The notes: generated from the letters alone by a model not told the origin. A stretch of 47,768 nt of DNA from Deltaproteobacteria bacterium (GCA_029262315.1 JAJCZP010000255.1:1-47768); one strand, 5' to 3'. Shown: positions 35,833 through 43,780, numbered from the stretch's first letter. Made by a program: numbers and translations.

Positions 35833-37759
35833 AACGAGCGTGCCATCCTGGCGTGCGGGCTGCGATAGCCTGCGCGCTCGGATCCGCTCGCTGCCCGATA
35901 TCTTGGGCGCCGCGCTCGTGCGGCCGATTCAACCGGTGCGGCTCGCGGTGCGTCCGGCGACGGGATTCGTCGTCACAGGTGTCGGGAGCTCGGCTGCGCA
36001 CGCGCGATTCCTCGTGTTTCTTCTGGCTGAAGGGCTGGGGCTTCGGGCACGCTTCCGGCCACTTGGGGATTTTCTCGACCCGAGCGCGCTCGATACACGT
36101 ACCGATATCCTCATCGTGATCTCGCAGGGGCTGTCTCCGAATGCGCGCGTCGCTCTTCAGCACGCCGACAACTGGGCGGGGCGTGTGCTCCTCACGGCCA
36201 CGACCGCGGCCGGCGCCAAGCGAGACGGCAAGGACGAGAAGGCAGCCTTGCTTGCGGAGCTCGAGGCGTCTGGCGTCGAGGTCCATCCGTTCCCTGCCGG
36301 CGAGGATGAGTACGACACGCTCGTTCGGGTCGTGGGCCCACTCGTCGGGTATCTTGTGGCGATTCGGCTGGTGCATGCGCTTGCAGCGGCACTCGGGCGC
36401 ACCCTGCCGATCCAGGCCGATCAGCTTGCGCTGATACCCGCACGCGTCGCCGCGGCGCCCGAGGTCGTTGCGACGATTCTCGATGGTACTCGCGATCTCG
36501 TCGAGCGTCTGGGGGGCCCGTTGACCTTGCTCGCGACGGGGGGATACGCGGAGCTGGCCGAGAACCTTCGCTACAAGGTTCTCGAGGGCATGTTGCGGCC
36601 GCTGCCTCCCGTTTTCGATCTCATGCATCTGGCGCACGGTCCCTACCAGCAGATGCATGCGCATCCGATGACCCTCGTCGCACTGACCCGGACGACGCTT
36701 GCCAGCGAGCCCGCGATGCTGGCGCGCGTGGAGGCGATGCTGGTGCCGGAGCGCCACCGACTGGTGCGTCTTCCCGCGACGCTTCCAGGTCCGCTTGCCG
36801 TCTTCGAGCACGAGGCGCTGATGAACGAGTTGATGGTGCGCGTGATCGAAGCCGATGGGCTCGACCAGGTGTCCTGGCCGGGTCGCGGCGCCGATGCGCC
36901 GCTGTACGATGTGCGCGCTTCCCCGAAGAGCCATCCCTCCGTCGCCTTTGTCGGCGGCGCGCACTCGCGGACGCCCGCGAGCACCGACGCCGCTTCCCGA
37001 CGTCTGGAGATGTTGACCTGGCCCGAGATGGCGCGACTCCTCGCTGCCGAGGCGCTGACGGCGGTGATTCCGCTCGGCTCGACCGAGCAGCACGGCGCGC
37101 ATCTTCCATTCGCGACCGACACGCGGATTGCGGAGGCACTCGGAGTTCGCTTCTGCGCACGGGTTCCCGAGGCGATCTTGCTGCCGACGTTACCGCTCGG
37201 GTGCGCTTCGGAGCACATGGGATTCCAGGGGACGCTCGACCTCCGTGCGGAAACCCTGTCTGCCGTGCTGATCGACATCGTCGCGAGCTTGCGGACGCAC
37301 GGGTTCGCGCGGGCCTTCATCTTTTCGGCGCACGGGGGAAACGTCGACGCGCTGACCGAGGCGCTGCCCACCCTGCGGGTCGCGGGGAAGCCCATGCTGG
37401 TGAGTGCCCATGCCGCGCTCGCCGATCTGACTCGCCTCTGGCACGAGGCCAGTGCCGAGCATGGTATCGGGGCCTCGGTTTCTGGCCATCATGCCGGCGA
37501 GTACGAGACGTCGATCGTGCGCGCGTTGTGGCCGGGCGCCGTCCGTGAGGACGCCGTCGCACGCGGGCTCGTCACCGCGACCGATGACCCGCAGTCCCTG
37601 TTCTATCCGAGCCTCGCGACGCACGCGCCAAGCGGCACGGTTGGCGATCCACGCGCAGCCGACGCCGCGCGTGGCGAACGCTATCTCGAGGCCTGGGTCG
37701 CGGAACTCGTTTCGACGTACCAGCTCGAGAAGAAGAGCGCGTACACGACGGGCAGGTAG
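35822..37759 (+). CDS. Fusion protein: SIS (sugar-isomerase) domains plus creatininase-family amidohydrolase
   Basis: 645 residues from the ATG 35822, 11 bp inside the preceding gene; the ATG at 35813 is an alternative. The first ~370 residues carry SIS-type signatures, VVTGVGSSAAHARFL and ILIVISQGLSPNARVAL, with a second SIS-like half, as in glucosamine-6-phosphate isomerising enzymes. From about residue 394 a creatininase domain begins: LGSTEQHGAHLPFATDT supplies metal ligands Glu422, His424 and Asp433, SAHGGNVDA and HHAGEYETS complete the site. That family includes creatinine amidohydrolase, archaeal ArfB (deformylates the riboflavin/F420 precursor) and MftE. The gene follows a GTP-cyclohydrolase-like gene, as ArfB-type chemistry would predict. 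Its 3' end overlaps the convergent membrane-protein gene by 79 bp. Confidence 0.78.
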   Translation: MSAETSVPSWRAGCDSLRARIRSLPDILGAALVRPIQPVRLAVRPATGFVVTGVGSSAAHARFLVFLLAEGLGLRARFRPLGDFLDPSALDTRTDILIVISQGLSPNARVALQHADNWAGRVLLTATTAAGAKRDGKDEKAALLAELEASGVEVHPFPAGEDEYDTLVRVVGPLVGYLVAIRLVHALAAALGRTLPIQADQLALIPARVAAAPEVVATILDGTRDLVERLGGPLTLLATGGYAELAENLRYKVLEGMLRPLPPVFDLMHLAHGPYQQMHAHPMTLVALTRTTLASEPAMLARVEAMLVPERHRLVRLPATLPGPLAVFEHEALMNELMVRVIEADGLDQVSWPGRGADAPLYDVRASPKSHPSVAFVGGAHSRTPASTDAASRRLEMLTWPEMARLLAAEALTAVIPLGSTEQHGAHLPFATDTRIAEALGVRFCARVPEAILLPTLPLGCASEHMGFQGTLDLRAETLSAVLIDIVASLRTHGFARAFIFSAHGGNVDALTEALPTLRVAGKPMLVSAHAALADLTRLWHEASAEHGIGASVSGHHAGEYETSIVRALWPGAVREDAVARGLVTATDDPQSLFYPSLATHAPSGTVGDPRAADAARGERYLEAWVAELVSTYQLEKKSAYTTGR

Positions 37760-38490
37760 AACGCGTAGTAGAGTTGGTTCGGCACCATGCGGAGCAGCCA
37801 ACCGAGGTCGACCTCGGCCATGATCAACATGTCTGCCGTCGCCCACAGCGTGTAGTAGATAGCGACGTAGCCGAGGACGTCCCGGAGGTAGGCCGCGATG
37901 GGCGCCTGGGCCCCCACGACGGTGCGTGGAACGAGGCGGTGGCGTAGCCACCAGGCGAGGCCGAGGAAGGACAGCTCGTACACGAGCCACAACACCTGCG
38001 GATGCAGGGGGCCGGCGGCCATCCGCGCGACGCCGACCAGTACTCCGGTCGTCACCGGGACCAGGAACGTCCAGGACGCGGCCCGTGCGATGACCGTGCC
38101 GAGTTCGATCTCTGGCGGGCGACCCGTGGACGCTCGACACCCGACGGCGAGCAAATAGAAGACGAGGAGCAGCACACGGAAGTCGCCGAGCAGTACGAAC
38201 GCGAACATGACGAGGGTCGCCATCCATCCGTCCGCGAGGCCGAGCCACCGTACCAAGAGCCCGCCCGCGAGTGGATCGAGGATGGTCTCGAGCCCGAAGA
38301 TGAAAGCATAGGTCGCCATGAGCCCGCTGGCGCCCGGGGCGACCATCGACGGACGAGGGCTCGGAGCCAGCCGGATGTAGAGCAGGAACGCGACTGGCAC
38401 GACCCAGAGCGCGTACACACCCTGGACATCGGTCGCGTAGAGCGCGTGCCAGTGAGCGAGCGAGGATTCCACGAGGCTAGGGCCGTCCAC
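37681..38490 (-). CDS. Polytopic membrane protein of unknown function
   Basis: 269 residues with about eight hydrophobic helices (first VYALWVVPVAFLLYIRL; last YYAFYLPVVYALFFSSWYV). The start is a GTG at 38490 without a clear ribosome-binding site; a GTG at 38472 is possible. No catalytic or transporter signature. Conserved-looking WAT, NQLYYAFYLPV and RDVLGYVAIYYTLWATADML segments suggest a defined family I do not recognise. It is convergent with the SIS-creatininase gene and its last 26 codons overlap that gene's 3' end. Confidence 0.75.
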   Translation of the reverse strand: MDGPSLVESSLAHWHALYATDVQGVYALWVVPVAFLLYIRLAPSPRPSMVAPGASGLMATYAFIFGLETILDPLAGGLLVRWLGLADGWMATLVMFAFVLLGDFRVLLLVFYLLAVGCRASTGRPPEIELGTVIARAASWTFLVPVTTGVLVGVARMAAGPLHPQVLWLVYELSFLGLAWWLRHRLVPRTVVGAQAPIAAYLRDVLGYVAIYYTLWATADMLIMAEVDLGWLLRMVPNQLYYAFYLPVVYALFFSSWYVETSSATQASR

Positions 38491-38726
38491 ACTTGTCGAG
38501 ATGTCTGCCGCGATTGCTGATGCCGCGGTAGTCTAGTTGGCGTGGGTCCGGTGTGCGAGCCCCGGTGGTCGTGTATCGCAAACGCCCGGAGACGGTGGTG
38601 GGTGTCGTGGCTGGCTGGCTCGGGCCTCGGTCCGAGCCCGCTGCGTGGCGTGACGGTGATGCCAGAATGCGACGGCCTCATCGCACCCGGGCGTCGCCGC
38701 ATGGCCCGAGGGTTAGTCAGGTTGTA

Positions 38727-39548
38727 CTAGGGGAGTAGGCATTGGCAGGCTGGTCCTCGGCCCCCCTCTGTGGTTACTCCGAGCCCGCCCGTACAGATCG
38801 CGAGCGGCGAGGGGCAAAATCCGCCGCATGTTCCCGTCTGGTTGTCCGGCGCGACCATATCGTTACTGCTGCACAGCTGCAGGGCCGGCACGCAGCTGCA
38901 TGGGACCTCACGTCCTCCTGGGTCGCCGGTGAACGCGCATTCGAATCCCGGGTCGCAGTCGCCACCGCAGATGTCCTGGGGGGTGAAGTTCTGGGCGTCC
39001 CCCTGTGCATCGATGATGAGTCGGCACGTGTTCGGATTCGGCGTGCTGGTCGGGGCCGGGGTTGGGGTGAAGGTCGGGGTGACCGTGTCCGTGGGCTCCG
39101 GGCTTGGGAGGATCTTGTTGGCCGGCATGCAGAGGAAGTCGGACTTCCGGATGCGAAGCGCCCGGGCGCCGAACCGATCGAAGGCATCGACGTCGAGGCG
39201 ATCACGATCGCATTTGAGATCGTAGCAGAGGTAGTCGCGGCTGGGGTCGGCGTTTACGGGGAACGTCTCGAAGGGCTCGCCGTCGACCTCGCCATTCACC
39301 TCGAGATCATCCGCGGCGACGTTGACGCAGAAGTGCGAGGCGGGAAGTCGAATCCGACAGTCGGCGCGGGCCGCCAACGGGGCTTCGGGGTAGATGTCGG
39401 CGAGATAGATGGTCCGGTGATTGACGAGGCTGTCGCGGATCTTGAAACACTTCAAGTTGTCGAATCCGCCGCCCGCGTGCGCGACGCCGCTGGTGACCGC
39501 GATGGCGGCGATCGCGATGGCCAGGGTGAGCCGTGGTAGTGCTTTCAT
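38727..39548 (-). CDS. Secreted cysteine-rich protein, type L (third copy)
   Basis: 273 residues from the ATG 39548 (AGAGG five bases upstream); the frame continues upstream to 39866 inside the neighbouring S gene and is not the start. Signal peptide to about residue 25. The N-terminal domain has six conserved cysteines in the pattern KCFK...DCRIRLP...FCV...YLCYDLKC...DFLCMP, followed by a Thr/Pro linker (PTDTVTPTFTPTPAPT) and a C-terminal domain with two CGG(D/F)C-x-n-C-x-n-CxC modules. A five-residue insertion before GEPFETF distinguishes it from copies 1 and 2. Last gene of the L-S-L-S-L array. Function unknown; exported and probably surface-linked. Confidence 0.85.
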   Translation of the reverse strand: MKALPRLTLAIAIAAIAVTSGVAHAGGGFDNLKCFKIRDSLVNHRTIYLADIYPEAPLAARADCRIRLPASHFCVNVAADDLEVNGEVDGEPFETFPVNADPSRDYLCYDLKCDRDRLDVDAFDRFGARALRIRKSDFLCMPANKILPSPEPTDTVTPTFTPTPAPTSTPNPNTCRLIIDAQGDAQNFTPQDICGGDCDPGFECAFTGDPGGREVPCSCVPALQLCSSNDMVAPDNQTGTCGGFCPSPLAICTGGLGVTTEGGRGPACQCLLP

Positions 39549-39595
39549 GATGACCTCTCTCGTCTCGGGGCGGTTCTTACGGGCAGCCCTGCGTG

Positions 39596-40057
39596 TCACT
39601 GGATTGGGGCGTCGACGGTGCCGGGTTGGCAGAAGTAGTCTGCACGCCGGATCTCGATCATGCGCCGGCCGAGTTGATCTTCGACCTCGATCTCGAGGCC
39701 GCTGCCTCGCGGGCCCTCGGGCGGGCACCGGACCTGGTAGCAGAGGTAGGGCTGGGCTTCTTCCGTATAGAGATGCGTGGTTTCGACGTCCTCGCCATCG
39801 CGGGTACGGACGTTGAACTTGTTGGCTGGCACACAGGCATTGCTCGAGCGCAGACGGATCCGGCATCGCTGCGCGGCGAAGAGCGGGTACTGCTCCGGCG
39901 TGAGCAGCGCCGTCGCCTTCAGGTTTGGTATCTCCCGATCGGTGTTGGCCAAGCAGTAGAGGTGATCACGTGGCTGGCCGGCGCCAGCGAGACCGCTCAG
40001 GAGCAGCGGGAGAGTCAGGGCGATCGCGATGGTCGCTGTCGTCAGTTTTGAAGTCAT
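39596..40057 (-). CDS. Secreted cysteine-rich protein, type S (second copy)
   Basis: 153 residues from the ATG 40057 with AAAGG upstream. Signal peptide about 1-26 (ALTLPLLLSGLAGAG). One domain only: DHLYCLANTDREIPNLKAT, LTPEQYPLFAAQRCRIRLR, NACVPANKFNV, PYLCYQVRCPPEG, EVEDQLGRRMIEIRRADYFCQPG. Its six cysteines align with those of the type L N-terminal domain, so S is an L without linker and tail. Nearly identical to the first S copy (40957-41415) over long DNA stretches. It lies 29 bp after the L2 stop and 47 bp before L3. Function unknown. Confidence 0.85.
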   Translation of the reverse strand: MTSKLTTATIAIALTLPLLLSGLAGAGQPRDHLYCLANTDREIPNLKATALLTPEQYPLFAAQRCRIRLRSSNACVPANKFNVRTRDGEDVETTHLYTEEAQPYLCYQVRCPPEGPRGSGLEIEVEDQLGRRMIEIRRADYFCQPGTVDAPIQ

Positions 40058-40086
40058 CTCAGAGCCTTTCTTCGTGCACGGGTGAG

Positions 40087-40872
40087 TTAGAAGGGGACGC
40101 ATGAACATTCAAGGACCGGGCGGCCACCCGACGCGCTGCCCGTCGTTGACTGACAGATCGTGAATGGCGAGATGCATGCGCCACCGCACACCGGCGCCTC
40201 GTTGGCTGGGGGGTCCAGTTGTTCCCCACACAGAGCATCCTCGGGGACGCACTGGCAATCGACGGTGCGCGTGTTTGGCCCCGTGGTGCTCGCGCAGACA
40301 CTTCCAGGCTCGCAGTCTCCACCGCAGGTTCCCAAGATGTTGCCGTTGGCGTCGGGTCCTTGATCGAACTGACACCCCATCGGCTCTGGTGTCATGGTCG
40401 GCATCGGGGTGGGCGTGTCGGTCGGCGCTGGCGTGGGCGGCGGAATCTTGTTGGCGGGCATGCAGAGGAAGTCGGACTTCCGGATGCGCAGCGTCCGGGC
40501 GCCGAATTGATCGAACGCGTCGACGTCGCGGCGGTCACGATCGCATTTGAGATCGTAGCAGAGGTAGTCGCGGCCGGAATCGGCGTCGACGGGAAAGGTG
40601 TCGAAGGGCTCGCCGTTGACCTGGACTTCCTCCTTGGCGACGTTGACGCAGAAGTGCGAGGCGGGAAGTCGAATCCGACAGTCGGCGCGGGCCGCCAACG
40701 GGGCCTGGGGGTAGATGTCGGCAAGATAGATGGTTCGGCGGTCGACCAGGCTGTCGCGAATCTTGAAACACTTCAGGTGATCGTAGTCGAGGTCGTTCGC
40801 GTGGACGGGGTTGCTTGCGCCAGCGATGGCAACGACGATGGCAGCCAGCGCGACACGGGTCAGGGATTTCAT
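40087..40872 (-). CDS. Secreted cysteine-rich protein, type L (second copy)
   Basis: 261 residues from the ATG 40872. Signal peptide about 1-24 (IVVAIAGASNPVHA). The six-cysteine N-terminal domain (HLKCFKIRDSLVDRRTIYLAD...DFLCMPANKI) is followed by a shorter, different Thr/Pro linker (PTDTPTPMPTMTPEP) and two modules, TCGGDCEPGSVC...CQC and VCGGACISPFTIC...CSC. It shares the N-terminal mature start NDLDYDHLKCF with L1 but the DCRIRLPASH stretch with L3, suggesting exchange between copies. 84 bp separate it from the S1 stop; S2 follows after 29 bp. Function unknown. Confidence 0.85.
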   Translation of the reverse strand: MKSLTRVALAAIVVAIAGASNPVHANDLDYDHLKCFKIRDSLVDRRTIYLADIYPQAPLAARADCRIRLPASHFCVNVAKEEVQVNGEPFDTFPVDADSGRDYLCYDLKCDRDRRDVDAFDQFGARTLRIRKSDFLCMPANKIPPPTPAPTDTPTPMPTMTPEPMGCQFDQGPDANGNILGTCGGDCEPGSVCASTTGPNTRTVDCQCVPEDALCGEQLDPPANEAPVCGGACISPFTICQSTTGSASGGRPVLECSCVPF

Positions 40873-40956
40873 GGTACCTCCAGGAAAGAAGAGGGAGCGT
40901 GTGTCACATGATCGCACGGATCTCATCGAGTCTCAGGACGGGCAGTCGCCAGCGTC

Positions 40957-41415
40957 TCACATCCGAGCAGGGACTTCCCCCGGTTGGCAGAAGTAGTCGG
41001 CACGTCTGATCTCGATCATGCGCCGGCCGAGTTGATCTTCGACCTCGATCTCGAGGCCGCTGCCTCGCGGGCCCTCCGGCGGGCACCGGACCTGGTAGCA
41101 GAGGTAGGGCTGGGCGTCTTCTGCATAGATATGGGTGGTCTCGACGTCCTCGCCGTCGCGGGTTCGGACGTTGTCCTTGACGGTTGGCACACAGACATTG
41201 CCCGAGCGCAGTCGGATGCGGCAGCGCTGCGCGGCGAAGAGCGGGTACTGCTCCGGCGTCAGCAGCGCCGTCGCCTTCAGGTTCGGTATCTCCCGGTCGG
41301 TGTTGGCCAGGCAGTAGAGGTGGTCGCGTGGCTCGCCCGCCGTGGCGCTTTGGACGAGCAGCAGTGGCAGCGCAATGGCAGTGGCCATGATGAAAAGAGT
41401 GAGTCTCGAAGTCAT
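40957..41415 (-). CDS. Secreted cysteine-rich protein, type S (first copy)
   Basis: 152 residues from the ATG 41415 (AAAGG upstream); the frame to 41709 runs back through the L1 gene and is rejected. Signal peptide about 1-27 (ATAIALPLLLVQSATAG). Same single six-cysteine domain as the second S copy: CLANTDREIPNLKATALL and YPLFAAQRCRIRLRSG, with the loop VCVPTVKDNVRTRDGED differing most. It sits 29 bp after the L1 stop, exactly the spacing seen between L2 and S2, which shows that an L-S pair was duplicated as a unit. Confidence 0.85.
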   Translation of the reverse strand: MTSRLTLFIMATAIALPLLLVQSATAGEPRDHLYCLANTDREIPNLKATALLTPEQYPLFAAQRCRIRLRSGNVCVPTVKDNVRTRDGEDVETTHIYAEDAQPYLCYQVRCPPEGPRGSGLEIEVEDQLGRRMIEIRRADYFCQPGEVPARM

Positions 41416-41444
41416 GAGAGAGCCTTTCTTCAGATCGTTGGTGG

Positions 41445-42215
41445 CTAGCGCAGTACGCATTGGCATTGGTCCGGGTTGCCGGCGGCATTGTCCGCGATGC
41501 AGACCTCGTGCAAACCGGGGCAAAAGCCGCCACAGCTGCCACGGTCGACGTTGGCGGTCTGTTGACCGCACGCCAGGAAATCGTCGAGGCACCTGCACTC
41601 GGCGGGCCCCCGAGCGGGAGGCTGGTTGTCGAATCCGCAGATTTGGCCCTCCGGGCAGTCGCCGCCGCACATGCCTTCGCCACCATTTGCGCCGATGATC
41701 ACCTGGCACCCCGTTGGCATGGGGGTCATGGTCGGGGCCGGGGTCGGGGTGAAGGTCGGGGTGACCGTGTCCGTGGGTTCCGGGCTTGGGAGGATCTTGT
41801 TGGCGGGCATGCAGAGGAAGTCGGACTTCCGGATGCGCAGACGCCGGGCGCCGAATTGATCGAGAGCGTCGACGTCGAGGCGGTCACGATCGCATTTGAG
41901 GTCGTAGCAGAGGTAGTCGCGGCCGGGATCGGCCTCGACGAGCAACGTGTCGAAGGGCTCTCCGTTGACCTCGACCTCCTCCTTGGCGACGTTGACGCAG
42001 AAGTGCGCGGCGGGCAGTCGGAGCCGACAGTCGGTGCGGGCCGCCAACGGGGCCTGTGGGTAGACGTCGGCGAGATAGATGGTCCGGCGGTCGGTGAGGC
42101 TATCGCGAATCTTGAAACACTTCAGGTGGTCGTAGTCGAGGTCGTTTGCGTGCGCGAGGCCACTCGTCGCGGCGATGGCGAGTACGAGGGTGGCGAGAAC
42201 GAGACGGGTCTTCAT
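41445..42215 (-). CDS. Secreted cysteine-rich protein, type L (first copy)
   Basis: 256 residues from the ATG 42215 with a GGAGG upstream (minus strand). Signal peptide about 1-23, ending AHA. The N-terminal domain carries the six cysteines (KCFK, DCRLRLP, FCV, YLCYDLKC, DFLCMP), the linker is PTDTVTPTFTPTPAPT-like, and the tail has two modules beginning MCGGDCPEGQIC and SCGGFCPGLHEVC, each closed by a CxC. First gene of the array, so its upstream region (42216-42481) should hold the promoter for all five. Exported; could be a surface adhesin or a binder of a small ligand. I do not recognise a described family. Confidence 0.85.
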   Translation of the reverse strand: MKTRLVLATLVLAIAATSGLAHANDLDYDHLKCFKIRDSLTDRRTIYLADVYPQAPLAARTDCRLRLPAAHFCVNVAKEEVEVNGEPFDTLLVEADPGRDYLCYDLKCDRDRLDVDALDQFGARRLRIRKSDFLCMPANKILPSPEPTDTVTPTFTPTPAPTMTPMPTGCQVIIGANGGEGMCGGDCPEGQICGFDNQPPARGPAECRCLDDFLACGQQTANVDRGSCGGFCPGLHEVCIADNAAGNPDQCQCVLR

Positions 42216-42341
42216 GGATGAACCTCCAGGCGGAGAAGGGGAATGATTCGCGCGAGACGCGTAGTCGCGACGGAAGGCGCGGGTAGGTGGGATGAAATGG
42301 GCATGCAAGATCCCCAAGCAAGCGACAAATCGGATACGTCG

Positions 42342-42370
42342 AACGTAGCGTGCGCCGGTCCGACGGTCAA
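42342..42370 (-). promoter_or_regulatory. Putative promoter of the L-S-L-S-L array
   Basis: On the minus strand TTGACC (42370-42365, five of six) and TACGTT (42347-42342, three of six) are 17 bp apart, giving a leader of about 120 bases before the first L gene. The -10 is weak. Confidence 0.3.
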
Positions 42371-42448
42371 CGGAAAACTTCACCGCGACGTGCAGGGATT
42401 CTCAAGTAGAGTCAGCTAGTTAGGCTGCCCTATGGCGTGTGCGGTACC

Positions 42449-42464
42449 GTTGACCTGAGTCAAC
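42449..42464. other. Six-bp stem hairpin GTTGAC-CTGA-GTCAAC
   Basis: Perfect inverted repeat 17 bp past the acyl-CoA dehydrogenase stop. No T-run follows on the minus strand, so it is a poor intrinsic terminator; it could equally be an operator for the array downstream. Confidence 0.4.
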
Positions 42465-42481
42465 TTGGCGCAGGCGCAGCC

Positions 42482-43651
42482 TCAATACGACTTGGGCAGT
42501 TCGAGGACATGCTCGGCGAGGTAGTTGAGCGCCATCTGCTGCGACACCGGGGCGATCTTGTAGAGGCGCACCTCCCGCCACAATCGCTCGACGTGGAACT
42601 CCTTTGCGTACCCGTATCCGCCGAGTGTTTGCACCGCGGCGTCGCAGGCGTTGAAGCCCGCTTCGGCTGCGATGACCTTGGCCGCGTTTGCTTCGCGGCC
42701 GCATGGGTGCCCCTGGTCGAAGAGCCACGCGGCCTTCAGGCACAGCAGTTCCGCGGCGTCGAGTTCGGCAAGGGCGTGCGCGAGCGGATGAGCGATCGCC
42801 TGGTTCTTGCCGATCGGTCGGTCGAACACGATGCGCTCCTTGGCATACTGTGTGGCGCGGGCGAGCGCGGCGCGCCCGATACCGACCGCCTCCATCGCGA
42901 TGACGATGCGTTCGGGATTCAGCGAGTCGATGAGATGGTAGAATCCGTTTCCGACGGTGCCGACGACGTCGTCGTTCGAGACCACGAGGTTCTCGATGAA
43001 GAGCTCGTTCGAGTCGACGGCGGCGCGGCCGAGCTTCGAGATGGTTCGGACGGTGATCGCCGAGCGATCGAGGTCCGCGAAGAATAGCGTCATGCCCTTC
43101 AGCGGCTTGTCGGGCGTTTCCTCTCGCGGCGTCGTCCGGGCAAGGAGCAGGATCTTGTTGGCGTTCTGTGCGTTGGTCGTCCACACCTTGTGCCCGTTGA
43201 CGACCCAGGTATCGCCGCGCCGCTCGGCACGGGTCTCGATGCGCGACGTGTCCGTTCCGGCGTTCGGTTCGGTCACGCCGAAGGCCATCACGATTTCGCC
43301 GGTACAAATGTGGGGCAGATAGCGTTCCTTCATCGCCTGCGAGCCGACCTTGATCAACGGCGTTGGCGGGAACATGTAGAAGTGGATGGGGGAGGCGCCA
43401 GAAGTGCCCGCTCCAGAGAGGCAGATCTCATGCAGCACGATCGCCGCTTCGGTGATGCCGAGGCCGGCGCCGCCGAACTCCTCGGGAATCATCAATCCGA
43501 GCCAGCCGGCTTTGGCGAACGCTTCGACGAACTCGTGCGGGTACTCGTGCCGATCGTCCTTGCCGAGCCAGTACTCGGCATCGAAACGGCATGCGAGCGC
43601 GGCGACCTCCTGGCGGATCTGCTCCTGTGCGTCCGAAAGTGCGAAGTCCAT
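42482..43651 (-). CDS. Acyl-CoA dehydrogenase lacking the usual C-terminal catalytic Glu
   Basis: 389 residues from the ATG 43651 with GGAGG upstream; the frame continues to 44353 but homology begins here (MDFALSDAQEQIRQEV). FAD-contact motif FGVTEPNAGTDTS and VWTTNAQNANKILLLAR are present, as is LNPERIVIAMEAVGIGRAAL. At the end, where most family members have a (Y/F)EGT motif providing the base, this one reads VRLYKIAPVSQQM. The base may therefore come from elsewhere, as in isovaleryl- and long-chain enzymes that use a Glu on helix G; the Glu in AMEAVG is a candidate. Divergent from the other acyl-CoA dehydrogenase (129 bp). Confidence 0.9.
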   Translation of the reverse strand: MDFALSDAQEQIRQEVAALACRFDAEYWLGKDDRHEYPHEFVEAFAKAGWLGLMIPEEFGGAGLGITEAAIVLHEICLSGAGTSGASPIHFYMFPPTPLIKVGSQAMKERYLPHICTGEIVMAFGVTEPNAGTDTSRIETRAERRGDTWVVNGHKVWTTNAQNANKILLLARTTPREETPDKPLKGMTLFFADLDRSAITVRTISKLGRAAVDSNELFIENLVVSNDDVVGTVGNGFYHLIDSLNPERIVIAMEAVGIGRAALARATQYAKERIVFDRPIGKNQAIAHPLAHALAELDAAELLCLKAAWLFDQGHPCGREANAAKVIAAEAGFNACDAAVQTLGGYGYAKEFHVERLWREVRLYKIAPVSQQMALNYLAEHVLELPKSY

Positions 43652-43780
43652 GGTGCCTCCTCGGTGGGATCGTAGCCCATGTCTTCGTCGAATGGGTACG
43701 GCGCGGGCAGACTCGCGTGGCTTCGGGGGAGGTGGTAGAGACGCGATCGCCCGAGTTGACGCTTCGGAGAGGTGGTCCCC

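Noticed and set aside
35168-37102. Open frame of 644 codons on the minus strand
   Set aside because: Antisense to the GTP-cyclohydrolase-like and SIS-creatininase genes, both with recognisable domains; Arg-rich translation.
38601-38650. GGCTCGG-x8-CCGAGCC inverted repeat, considered as a tRNA arm or terminator
   Set aside because: No other tRNA arms can be folded around it and no T-run follows; left unannotated within the 236-bp gap before the array.
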